NCBI GenBank assembly: GCA_964057225.1
Contig: OZ059899.1
Span: forward strand, 744,001-808,000
Direction of reading: 5' to 3'
Length of the DNA: 64,000 bases
DNA from: Auanema rhodensis
Taxonomy: Eukaryota; Nematoda; Chromadorea; Rhabditida; Rhabditidae
Part shown: piece after piece, positions 28,701 to 42,300 of the stretch
How the letters are laid out: every line of letters starts with the position of its first letter
How positions within the stretch are numbered: the stretch's first letter is position 1
Translations under genes and position numbers: made by a program
The notes under the pieces: generated by a model
Database searches by the model: none
Seen by the model: the letters and a program-made list of their open reading frames with translations, nothing else
Told to the model about the DNA's origin: nothing

Positions 28701-31140
28701 TTACCATGCACCAATATCAATAAAAATTTGTTTTCAGACTAATATGGACATGGGGAATCTAATTTTGAAAACCGCATCTCTTTATCTTTCACGTGAAGCG
28801 AGTTACATACCATGTGCACATCACGTGTACATTTAATTAGCATGAATTAAAGTTCACGTAAATTTCAAAGTCATGGTTACCATGAACCAATATCAATAAA
28901 AATTTGTTTTTAGACTAATATGGACATGGGTAATCTAATTTTGAAAACCGCATCTCTTTATCTTTCACGTGAAGCGAGTTACATACCAAGTTCACATCAC
29001 GTGTACATTTAATTAGCATAAATTAAAGTTCACGTAAATTTCAAAGTCATGGTTACCATGCACCAATATCAATAAAAATTTGTTTTTAAACTAATATGGA
29101 CATGGGGAATCTGATTTTGAAAACCGCATCTCTTTATCTTTTACGTGAAGCGAGTTACATACCAAGTGCACATCACGTGTACATTTAATTAGCATAATTT
29201 AAAGTTCACGTAAATTTCAAAGTCATGGTTACCATGCACCAATATCAATAAAAATTTGTTTTTAGACTAATATGGACATGGGGAATCTAATTTTGAAAAC
29301 CGCATCTCTTTATCTTTCACGTGAAGCGAGTTACATACCAAGTGCACATCACGTGTACATTTAATTAGCATAAATTAAAGTTCACGTAAATTTCAAAGTC
29401 ATGGTTACCATGAACCAATATCAATAAAAATTTGTTTTTAGACTAATATGGACATGGGGAATCTAATTTTGAAAACCGCATCTCTTTATCTTTCACGTGA
29501 AGCGAGTTACATACCAAGTGCACATCACGTGTACATTTAATTAGCATAAATTAAAGTTCACGTAAATTTCAAAGTCATGGTTACCATGAATCAATATCAA
29601 TAAAAATTTGTTCTTAGACTAATATGGACATGAGGAATCTAATTTTGAAAACCGCATCTTTTTATCTTTAACGTGAAGCGAGTTACATACCAAGTGCACA
29701 TCACGTGTACATTTAATTAGCATAAATTAAAGTTCACGTAAATTTCAAAGTCATGGTTACCATGAACCAATATCAATAAAAATTTGTTTTTAGACTAATA
29801 TGGACATGGGGAATCTAATTTTGAAAACCGCATCTCTTTATCTTTCACGTGAAGCGAGTTACATACCATGTGCACATCACGTGTACATTTAATTAGCATG
29901 AATTAAAGTTCACGTAAATTTCAAAGTCATGGTTACCATGAACCAATATCAATAAAAATTTGTTTTTAGACTAATATGGACATGGGGAATCTAATTTTGA
30001 AAACCGCATCTCTTTATCTTTCACGTGAAGCGAGTTACATACCAAGTGCACATCACGTGTACATTTAATTAGCATAAATTAAAGTTCACGTAAATTTCAA
30101 AGTCATGGTTACCATGCACCAATATCAATAAAAATTTGTTTTTAGACTAATATGGACATGGGGAATCTAATTTTGAAAACCGCATCTCTTTATCTTTTAC
30201 GTGAAGCGAGTTACAGACCAAGTGCACATCACGTGTACATTTAATTAGCATAAATTAAAGTTCACGTAAATTTCAAAGTCATGGTTACCATGCACCAATA
30301 TCAATAAAAATTTGTTTTTAGACTAATATGGACATGGGGAATCTAATTTTGAAAACCGCATCTCTTTATCTCTCACGTGAAGCGAGTTACATACCAAGTG
30401 CACATCACGTGTACATTTAATTAGCATAAATTAAAGTTCACGTAAATTTCAAAGTCATGGTTACCATGAACCAATATCAATAAAAATTTGTTTTTAGACT
30501 AATATGGACATGGGGAATCTAATTTTGAAAACCGCATCTCTTTATCTTTCACGTGAAGCGAGTTACATACCAAGTGCACATCACGTGTACATTTAATTAG
30601 CATAAATTAAAGTTCACGTAAATTTCAAAGTCATGGTTACCATGCACCAATATCAATAAAAATTTGTTTTTAGACTAATATGGACATGGGGAATCTAATT
30701 TTGAAAACCGCATCTCTTTATCTTTCACGTGAAGCGAGTTACATACCAAGTTCACATCACGTGTACATTTAATTAGCATGAATTAAAGTTCACGTAAATT
30801 TCAAAGTCATGGTTACCATGCACCAATATCAATAAAAATTTGTTTTTAGACTAATATGGACATGGGGAATCTAATTTTGAAAACCGCATCTCTTTATCTT
30901 TTACGTGAAGCGAGTTACATACCAAGTGCACATCACGTGTACATTTAATTAGCATAAATTAAAGTTCACGTAAATTTCAAAGTCATGGTTACCATGAACC
31001 AATATCAATAAAAATTTGTTTTTAGACTAATATGGACATGGGGAATCTTATTTTGAAAACCGCATCTCTTTATCTTTCACGTGAAGCGAGTTACATACCA
31101 AGTGCACATCACGTGTACATTTAATTAGCATAAATTAAAG
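25750..31140 (+). repeat. Block B, copy 1 (between the 7-kb blocks)
   Basis: About 5.4 kb of satellite 1 marked by rare variants: gttacagacc at about 27,571 and 30,211, accaatttcaat at about 28,005, catgggtaatc at about 28,395 and 28,925, accaagttcac at about 28,457 and 28,985, gtttttaaact at about 28,554 and 29,082, and gaatctgatttt at about 29,107. Most recur in the same order near 38-42 kb. The first gttacagacc is offset by 66 × 176 − 1, the accaatttcaat and catgggtaatc markers by 68 × 176 − 1, and the second gttacagacc by 65 × 176 − 1. The −1 reflects the deletion at 38.0 kb. Confidence 0.75.
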
Positions 31141-34100
31141 TTCACGTAAATTTCAAAGTCATGGTTACCATGCACGAATATCAATAAAAATTTGTTTTTA
31201 GCCTAATATGGACATGGGGAATCTAATTTTGAAAACCGCATCTCTTTATCTTTCACGTGAAGCGAGTTACATACCAAGTGCACATCACGTGTACATTTAA
31301 TTAGCATAAATTAAAGCTCACGTAAATTTCAAAGTCATGGTTACCATGAACCAATATCAATAAAAATTTGTTTTTAGACTAATATGGACATGGGGAATCT
31401 AATTTTGAAAACCGCATCTCTTTATCTTTCACGTGAGGCGAGTTACATACCAAGTGCACATCACGTGTACATTTAATTAGCATAAATTAAAGTTCACGTA
31501 AATTTCAAAGTCATGGTTACCATGAACCAATATCAATAAAAATTTGTTTTTAGACTAATATGGACATGGGGAATCTAATTTTGAAAACCGCATCTCTTTA
31601 TCTTTCACGTGAAGCGAGTTACATACCAAGTGCACATCACGTGTACATTTAATTAGCATAAATTAAAGTTCACGTAAATTTCAAAGTCATGGTTACCATG
31701 CACGAATATCAATAAAAATTTGTTTTTAGCCTAATATGGACATGGGGAATCTAATTTTGAAAACCGCATCTCTTTATCTTTCACGTGAAGCGAGTTACAT
31801 ACCAAGTGCACATCACGTGTACATTTAATTAGCATAAATTAAAGTTCACGTAAATTTCAAAGTCATGGTTACCATGAATCAATATCAATAAAAATTTGTT
31901 CTTAGACTAATATGGACATGAGGAATCTAATTTTGAAAACCGCATCTCTTTATCTTTCACGTGAAGCGAGTTACATACCAAGTGCACATCACGTGTACAT
32001 TTAATTAGCATAACTTAAAGTTCACGTAAATTTCAAAGTCATGGGTACCATGAACCAATATCAATAAAAATTTGTTTTTAGACTAATATGGACATGGGGA
32101 ATCTAATTTTGAAAACCGCATCTTTTTATCTTTCACGTGAAGCGAGTTACATACCAAGTGCACATCACGTGTACATTTAATTAGCATAAATTAAAGCTCA
32201 CGTAAATTTCAAAGTCATGGTTACCATGCACGAATATCAATAAAAATTTGTTTTTAGACTAATATGGACATGGGGAATCTAATTTTGAAAACCGCATCTC
32301 TTTATCTTTCACGTGAGGCGAGTTACATACCAAATGCACATCACGTGTACATTTAATTAGCATAAATTAAAATTCACGTAAATTTCAAAGTCATGGTTAC
32401 CATGCACCAATATCAATAAAAAATTGTTTCTAGACTAATATGGACATGGGGAATCTAATTTTGAAAACCGCATCTCTTTATCTTTCACGTGAAGCGAGTT
32501 ACATACCAAGTGCACATCACATGTACATTTAATTAGCATAAATTAAAGTTCACGTAAATTTCAAAGTCATGGTTACCATGCACCAATATCAATAAAAATT
32601 TGTTTTTAGACTAATATGGACATGGGGAATCTAATTTTGAAAACCGCATCTCTTTATCTTTCACGTGAAACGAGTTACATACCAAGTGCACATCACGTGT
32701 ACATTTAATTAGAATAAATTAAAGTTCACGTAAATTTCAAAGTCATGGTTACCATGCACCAATATCAATAAAAATTTGTTTTTAGACTAATATGGACATG
32801 GGGAATCTAATTTTGAAAACCGCATCTCTTTATCTCTCACGTGAAGCGAGTTACATACCAAGTGCACATCACGTGTACATTTAATTAGCATAAATTAAAG
32901 TTCACGTAAATTTCAAAGTCATGGTTACCATGCACCAATATCAATAAAAATTTGTTTTCAGACTAATATGGACATGGGGAATCTAATTTTGAAAACCGCA
33001 TCTCTTTATCTTTCACGTGAAGCGAGTTACATACCATGTGCACATCACGTGTACATTTAATTAGCATGAATTAAAGTTCACGTAAATTTCAAAGTCATGG
33101 TTACCATGAACCAATATCAATAAAAATTTGTTTTTAGACTAATATGGACATGGGGAATCTAATTTTGAAAACCGCATCTCTTTATCTCTCACGTGAAGCG
33201 AGTTACATACCAAGTGCACATCACGTGTACATTTAATTAGCATAAATTAAAGTTCACGTAAATTTCAAAGTCATGGTTACCATGCACCAATATCAATAAA
33301 AATTTGTTTTCAGACTAATATGGACATGGGGAATCTAATTTTGAAAACCGCATCTCTTTATCTTTCACGTGAAGCGAGTTACATACCATGTGCACATCAC
33401 GTGTACATTTAATTAGCATGAATTAAAGTTCACGTAAATTTCAAAGTCATGGTTACCATGAACCAATATCAATAAAAATTTGTTTTTAGACTATTATGGA
33501 CATGGGGAATCTAATTTTGAGAACCGCATCTCTTTATCTTTCACGTGAAGCGAGTTACATACCATGTGCACATTACGTGTACATTAAATTAGCATAAATT
33601 AAAGTTCACGTAAATTTCAAAGTCATGGTTACCATGAATCAATATCAATAACAATTTGTTCTTAGACTAATATGGACATGAGGAATCTAATTTTGAAAAC
33701 CGCATCTTTTTATCTTTAACGTGAAGCGAGTTACATACCAAGTGCACATCACGTGTACATTTAATTAGCATAAATTAAAGTTCACGTAAATTTCAAAGTC
33801 ATGGTTACCATGAACCAATATCAATAAAAATTTGTTTTTAGACTAATATGGACATGGGGAATCTAATTTTGAAAACCGCATCTCTTTATCTTTCACGTGA
33901 AGCGAGTTACATACCAAGTGCACATCACGTGTACATTTAATTAGCATAAATTAAAGTTCACGTAAATTTCAAAGTCATGGTTACCATGAATCAATATCAA
34001 TAAAAATTTGTTCTTAGACTAATATGGACATGAGGAATCTAATTTTGAAAACCGCATCTTTTTATCTTTAACGTGAAGCGAGTTACATACCAAGTGCACA

Positions 34101-37100
34101 TCACGTGTACATTTAATTAGCATAAATTAAAGTTCACGTAAATTTCAAAGTCATGGTTACCATGAACCAATATCAATAAAAATTTGTTTTTAGACTAATA
34201 TGGACATGGGGAATCTAATTTTGAAAACCGCATCTCTTTATCTTTCACGTGAAGCGAGTTACATACCAAGTGCACATCACGTGTACATTTAATTAGCATA
34301 AATTAAAGCTCACGTAAATTTCAAAGTCATGGTTACCATGAACCAATATCAATAAAAATTTGTTTTCAGACTAATATGGACATGGGGAATCTAATTTTGA
34401 AAACCGCATCTTTTTATCTTTCACGTGAAGCGAGTTACATACCAAGTGCGCATCACGTGTACATTTAATTAGCATAAATTAAAGCTCACGTAAATTTCAA
34501 AGTCATGGTTACCATGCACGAATATCAATAAAAATTTGTTTTTAGACTAATATGGACATGGGGAATCTAATTTTGAAAACCGCATCTCTTTATCTTTCAC
34601 GTGAGGCGAGTTACATACCAAATGCACATCACGTGTACATTTAATTAGCATAAATTAAAGTTCACGTAAATTTCAAAGTCATGGTTACCATGCACCAATA
34701 TCAATAAAAAATTGTTTCTAGACTAATATGGACATGGGGAATCTAATTTTGGAAACCGCATCTCTTTATCTTTCACGTGAAGCGAGTTACATACCAAGTG
34801 CACATCACATGTACATTTAATTAGCATAAATTAAAGTTCACGTAAATTTCAAAGTCATGGTTACCATGCACCAATATCAATAAAAATTTGTTTTTAGACT
34901 AATATGGACATGGGGAATCTAATTTTGAAAACCGCATCTCTTTATCTTTCACGTGAAGCGAGTTACATACCAAGTGCACATCACGTGTACATTTAATTAG
35001 AATAAATTAAAGTTCACGTAAATTTCAAAGTCATGGTTACCATGCACCAATATCAATAAAAATTTGTTTTTAGACTAATATGGACATGGGGAATCTAATT
35101 TTGAAAACCGCATCTCTTTATCTCTCACGTGAAGCGAGTTACATACCAAGTGCACATCACGTGTACATTTAATTAGCATAAATTAAAGTTCACGTAAATT
35201 TCAAAGTCATGGTTACCATGCACCAATATCAATAAAAATTTGTTTTCAGACTAATATGGACATGGGGAATCTAATTTTGAAAACCGCATCTCTTTATCTT
35301 TCACGTGAAGCGAGTTACATACCATGTGCACATCACGTGTACATTTAATTAGCATGAATTAAAGTTCACGTAAATTTCAAAGTCATGGTTACCATGAACC
35401 AATATCAATAAAAATTTGTTTTTAGACTATTATGGACATGGGGAATCTAATTTTGAGAACCGCATCTCTTTATCTTTCACGTGAAGCGAGTTACATACCA
35501 TGTGCACATTACGTGTACATTAAATTAGCATAAATTAAAGTTCACGTAAATTTCAAAGTCATGGTTACCATGCACCAATATCAATAAAAATTTGTTTTTA
35601 GACTAATATGGACATGGGAAATTTAATTTTGAAAACCGCATCTCTTTATCTTTCACGTGAAGCGAGTTACATACCATGTGCACATCACGTGTACATTTAA
35701 TTAGCATGAATTAAAGTTCACGTAAATTTCAAAGTCATGGTTACCATGAACCAATATCAATAAAAATTTGTTTTTAGACTAATATGGACATGGGGAATCT
35801 AATTTTGAAAACCGCATCTTTTTATCTTTCACGTGAAGCGAGTTACATACCAAGTGCACATCACGTGTACATTTAATTAGCATAAATTAAAGTTCACGTA
35901 AATTTCAAAGTCATGGTTACCATGAACCAATATCAATAAAAATTTGTTTTTAGACTAATATGGACATGAAGAATCTAATTTCGAAAACCGCATCTCTTTA
36001 TCTTTCACGTGAAGCGAGTTACATACCATGTGCACATCACGTGTACATTTAATTAGCATGAATTAAAGTTCACGTAAATTTCAAAGTCATGGTTACCATG
36101 AACCAATATCAATAAAAATTTGTTTTTAGACTAATATGGACATGGGGAATCTAATTTTGAAAACCGCATCTCTTTATCTTTCACGTGAAGCGAGTTGCAT
36201 ACCAAGTGCACATCACGTGTACATTTAATTAGCATAAATTAAAGTTCACGTAAATTTCAAAGTCATGGTTACCATGAACCAATATCAATAAAAATTTGTT
36301 TTTAGACTAATATGGACATGGGGAATCTAATTTTGAAAACCGCATCTCTTTATCTTTTACGTGAAGCGAGTTACATACCATGTGCACATCACGTGTACAT
36401 TTAATTAGCATGAATTAAAGTTCACGTAAATTTCAAAGTCATGGTTACCATGAACCAATATCAATAAAAATTTGTTTTTAGACTAATATGGACATGGGGA
36501 ATCTAATTTTGAAAACCGCATCTCTTTATCTTTCACGTGAAGCGAGTTACATACCATGTGCACATCACGTGTACATTTAATTAGCATGAATTAAAGTTCA
36601 CGTAAATTTCAAAGTCATGGTTACCATGAACCAATATCAATAAAAATTTGTTTTCAGACTAATATGGACATGGGGAATCTAATTTTGAAAACCGCATCTC
36701 TTTATCTTTCACGTGAAGCGAGTTACATACCAAGTGCACATCACGTGTACATTTAATTAGCATAAATTAAAGCTCACGTAAATTTCAAAGTCATGGTTAC
36801 CATGAATCAATATCAATAAAAATTTGTTCTTAGACTAATATGGACATGAGGAATCTAATTTTGAAAACCGCATCTTTTTATCTTTAACGTGAAGCGAGTT
36901 ACATACCAAGTGCACATCACGTGTACATTTAATTAGCATAAATTAAAGTTCACGTAAATTTCAAAGTCATGGTTACCATGAACCAATATCAATAAAAATT
37001 TGTTTTTAGACTAATATGGACATGGGGAATCTAATTTTGAAAACCGCATCTCTTTATCTTTCACGTGAAGCGAGTTACATACCAAGTGCACATCACGTGT

Positions 37101-38065
37101 ACATTTAATTAGCATAAATTAAAGTTCACGTAAATTTCAAAGTCATGGTTACCATGAATCAATATCAATAAAAATTTGTTCTTAGACTAATATGGACATG
37201 AGGAATCTAATTTTGAAAACCGCATCTTTTTATCTTTAACGTGAAGCGAGTTACATACCAAGTGCACATCACGTGTACATTTAATTAGCATAAATTAAAG
37301 TTCACGTAAATTTCAAAGTCATGGTTACCATGAACCAATATCAATAAAAATTTGTTTTTAGACTAATATGGACATGGGGAATCTAATTTTGAAAACCGCA
37401 TCTCTTTATCTTTCACGTGAAGCGAGTTACATACCATGTGCACATCACGTGTACATTTAATTAGCATGAATTAAAGTTCACGTAAATTTCAAAGTCATGG
37501 TTACCATGAACCAATATCAATAAAAATTTGTTTTTAGACTAATATGGACATGGGGAATCTAATTTTGAAAACCGCATCTCTTTATCTTTCACGTGAAGCG
37601 AGTTGCATACCAAGTGCACATCACGTGTACATTTAATTAGCATAAATTAAAGTTCACGTAAATTTCAAAGTCATGGTTACCATGAACCAATATCAATAAA
37701 AATTTGTTTTTAGACTAATATGGACATGGGGAATCTAATTTTGAAAACCGCATCTCTTTATCTTTTACGTGAAGCGAGTTACATACCATGTGCACATCAC
37801 GTGTACATTTAATTAGCATGAATTAAAGTTCACGTAAATTTCAAAGTCATGGTTACCATGAACCAATATCAATAAAAATTTGTTTTTAGACTAATATGGA
37901 CATGGGGAATCTAATTTTGAAAACCGCATCTCTTTATCTTTCACGTGAAGCGAGTTACATACCATGTGCACATCACGTGTACATTTAATTAGCATGAAAT
38001 AAGTTCACGTAAATTTCAAAGTCATGGTTACCATGAACCAATATCAATAAAAATTTGTTTTCAGA
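31140..38065 (+). repeat. 41-42-monomer block, copy 3
   Basis: This copy matches copy 2 at an offset of 12,320 bases (70 monomers). The agcctaatatg unit is at 18881 and 31201, the GGGTACC marker at 19723 and 32043, and accaaatgcac after gaggcgag at 19997 and 32317. After an inserted monomer near 33.1-33.3 kb the offset becomes 12,496 (71 monomers), as shown by catgggaaatttaat at 23117 and 35613 and catgaagaat at 23469 and 35965. It ends with the same ttttcagac marker at about 38,062. It starts about three monomers inside the block as defined by copies 1 and 2. Confidence 0.8.
37840..38014 (+). repeat. 175-bp satellite 1 unit with a 1-base deletion
   Basis: The sequence gcatgaattaaagttc reads gcatgaaataagttc at about 37,994-38,008, a net loss of one base together with a local rearrangement of A and T. 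Unit starts move to the 38015+176n grid. It is the second of three length changes in the family. Confidence 0.9.
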
Positions 38066-41000
38066 CTAATATGGACATGGGGAATCTAATTTTGAAAACC
38101 GCATCTCTTTATCTTTCACGTGAAGCGAGTTACATACCAAGTGCACATCACGTGTACATTTAATTAGCATAAATTAAAGCTCACGTAAATTTCAAAGTCA
38201 TGGTTACCATGAATCAATATCAATAAAAATTTGTTCTTAGACTAATATGGACATGAGGAATCTAATTTTGAAAACCGCATCTTTTTATCTTTAACGTGAA
38301 GCGAGTTACATACCAAGTGCACATCACGTGTACATTTAATTAGCATAAATTAAAGTTCACGTAAATTTCAAAGTCATGGTTACCATGAACCAATATCAAT
38401 AAAAATTTGTTTTTAGACTAATATGGACATGGGGAATCTAATTTTGAAAACCGCATCTCTTTATCTTTCACGTGAAGCGAGTTACATACCAAGTGCACAT
38501 CACGTGTACATTTAATTAGCATAAATTAAAGTTCACGTAAATTTCAAAGTCATGGTTACCATGAATCAATATCAATAAAAATTTGTTCTTAGACTAATAT
38601 GGACATGAGGAATCTAATTTTGAAAACCGCATCTTTTTATCTTTAACGTGAAGCGAGTTACATACCAAGTGCACATCACGTGTACATTTAATTAGCATAA
38701 ATTAAAGTTCACGTAAATTTCAAAGTCATGGTTACCATGAACCAATATCAATAAAAATTTGTTTTTAGACTAATATGGACATGGGGAATCTAATTTTGAA
38801 AACCGCATCTCTTTATCTTTCACGTGAAGCGAGTTACATACCATGTGCACATCACGTGTACATTTAATTAGCATGAATTAAAGTTCACGTAAATTTCAAA
38901 GTCATGGTTACCATGAACCAATATCAATGAAAATTTGTTTTTAGACTAATATGGACATGGGGAATCTAATTTTGAAAACCGCATCTCTTTATCTTTCACG
39001 TGAAGCGAGTTACATACCAAGTGCACATCACGTGTACATTTAATTAGCATAAATTAAAGTTCACGTAAATTTCAAAGTCATGGTTACCATGCACCAATAT
39101 CAATAAAAATTTGTTTTTAGACTAATATGGACATGGGGAATCTAATTTTGAAAACCGCATCTCTTTATCTTTTACGTGAAGCGAGTTACAGACCAAGTGC
39201 ACATCACGTGTACATTTAATTAGCATAAATTAAAGTTCACGTAAATTTCAAAGTCATGGTTACCATGCACCAATATCAATAAAAATTTGTTTTTAGACTA
39301 ATATGGACATGGGGAATCTAATTTTGAAAACCGCATCTCTTTATCTCTCACGTGAAGCGAGTTACATACCAAGTGCACATCACGTGTACATTTAATTAGC
39401 ATAAATTAAAGTTCACGTAAATTTCAAAGTCATGGTTACCATGAACCAATATCAATAAAAATTTGTTTTTAGACTAATATGGACATGGGGAATCTAATTT
39501 TGAAAACCGCATCTCTTTATCTTTCACGTGAAGCGAGTTACATACCAAGTGCACATCACGTGTACATTTAATTAGCATAAATTAAAGTTCACGTAAATTT
39601 CAAAGTCATGGTTACCATGAACCAATATCAATAAAAATTTGTTTTTAGACTAATATGGACATGGGGAATCTAACTTTGAAAACCGCATCTTTTTATCTTT
39701 AACGTGAAGCGAGTTACATACCAAGTGCACATCACGTGTACATTTAATTAGCATAAATTAAAGTTCACGTAAATTTCAAAGTCATGGTTACCATGAACCA
39801 ATATCAATAAAAATTTGTTTTTAGACTAATATGGACATGGGGAATCTAATTTTGAAAACCGCATCTCTTTATCTTTCACGTGAAGCGAGTTACATACCAA
39901 GTGCACATCACGTGTACATTTAATTAGCATAAATTAAAGTTCACGTAAATTTCAAAGTCATGGTTACCATGCACCAATTTCAATAAAAATTTGTTTTTAG
40001 ACTAATATGGACATGGGGAATCTAATTTTGAAAACCGCATCTCTTTATCTTTAACGTGAAGCGAGTTACATACCAAGTGCACATCACGTGTACATTTAAT
40101 TAGCATAAATTAAAGTTCACGTAAATTTCAAAGTCATGGTTACCATGAACCAATATCAATAAAAATTTGTTTTCAGACTAATATGGACATGGGGAATCTA
40201 ATTTTGAAAACCGCATCTCTTTATCTTTCACGTGAAGCGAGTTACATACCATGTGCACATCACGTGTACATTTAATTAGCATGAATTAAAGTTCACGTAA
40301 ATTTCAAAGTCATGGTTACCATGAACCAATATCAATAAAAATTTGTTTTTAGACTAATATGGACATGGGTAATCTAATTTTGAAAACCGCATCTCTTTAT
40401 CTTTCACGTGAAGCGAGTTACATACCAAGTTCACATCACGTGTACATTTAATTAGCATAAATTAAAGTTCACGTAAATTTCAAAGTCATGGTTACCATGC
40501 ACCAATATCAATAAAAATTTGTTTTTAAACTAATATGGACATGGGGAATCTAATTTTGAAAACCGCATCTCTTTATCTTTCACGTGAAGCGAGTTACATA
40601 CCAAGTGCACATCACGTGTACATTTAATTAGCATAAATTAAAGTTCACGTAAATTTCAAAGTCATGGTTACCATGCACCAATATCAATAAAAATTTGTTT
40701 TCAGACTAATATGGACATGGGGAATCTAATTTTGAAAACCGCATCTCTTTATCTTTCACGTGAAGCGAGTTACATACCATGTGCACATCACGTGTACATT
40801 TAATTAGCATGAATTAAAGTTCACGTAAATTTCAAAGTCATGGTTACCATGAACCAATATCAATAAAAATTTGTTTTTAGACTAATATGGACATGGGTAA
40901 TCTAATTTTGAAAACCGCATCTCTTTATCTTTCACGTGAAGCGAGTTACATACCAAGTTCACATCACGTGTACATTTAATTAGCATAAATTAAAGTTCAC

Positions 41001-42300
41001 GTAAATTTCAAAGTCATGGTTACCATGCACCAATATCAATAAAAATTTGTTTTTAAACTAATATGGACATGGGGAATCTGATTTTGAAAACCGCATCTCT
41101 TTATCTTTTACGTGAAGCGAGTTACATACCAAGTGCACATCACGTGTACATTTAATTAGCATAATTTAAAGTTCACGTAAATTTCAAAGTCATGGTTACC
41201 ATGCACCAATATCAATAAAAATTTGTTTTTAGACTAATATGGACATGGGGAATCTAATTTTGAAAACCGCATCTCTTTATCTTTCACGTGAAGCGAGTTA
41301 CATACCAAGTGCACATCACGTGTACATTTAATTAGCATAAATTAAAGTTCACGTAAATTTCAAAGTCATGGTTACCATGAACCAATATCAATAAAAATTT
41401 GTTTTTAGACTAATATGGACATGGGGAATCTAATTTTGAAAACCGCATCTCTTTATCTTTCACGTGAAGCGAGTTACATACCAAGTGCACATCACGTGTA
41501 CATTTAATTAGCATAAATTAAAGTTCACGTAAATTTCAAAGTCATGGTTACCATGCACCAATATCAATAAAAATTTGTTTTTAGACTAATATGGACATGG
41601 GGAATCTAATTTTGAAAACCGCATCTCTTTATCTTTTACGTGAAGCGAGTTACAGACCAAGTGCACATCACGTGTACATTTAATTAGCATAAATTAAAGT
41701 TCACGTAAATTTCAAAGTCATGGTTACCATGCACCAATATCAATAAAAATTTGTTTTTAGACTAATATGGACATGGGGAATCTAATTTTGAAAACCGCAT
41801 CTCTTTATCTCTCACGTGAAGCGAGTTACATACCAAGTGCACATCACGTGTACATTTAATTAGCATAAATTAAAGTTCACGTAAATTTCAAAGTCATGGT
41901 TACCATGAACCAATATCAATAAAAATTTGTTTTTAGACTAATATGGACATGGGGAATCTAATTTTGAAAACCGCATCTCTTTATCTTTCACGTGAAGCGA
42001 GTTACATACCAAGTGCACATCACGTGTACATTTAATTAGCATAAATTAAAGTTCACGTAAATTTCAAAGTCATGGTTACCATGCACCAATATCAATAAAA
42101 ATTTGTTTTTAGACTAATATGGACATGGGGAATCTAATTTTGAAAACCGCATCTCTTTATCTTTCACGTGAAGCGAGTTACATACCAAGTTCACATCACG
42201 TGTACATTTAATTAGCATGAATTAAAGTTCACGTAAATTTCAAAGTCATGGTTACCATGCACCAATATCAATAAAAATTTGTTTTTAGACTAATATGGAC
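38065..42300 (+). repeat. Block B, copy 2
   Basis: The marker series of block B copy 1 recurs here: gttacagacc at about 39,186 and 41,650, accaatttcaat at about 39,972, catgggtaatc at about 40,362 and 40,892, gtttttaaact at about 40,521, and gaatctgatttt at about 41,074. Together with copy 3 of the 7-kb block it makes up the second half of the 12.3-kb tandem duplication. Spacing differs from copy 1 by one to three whole monomers, so units have been gained and lost since the duplication. Confidence 0.75.
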
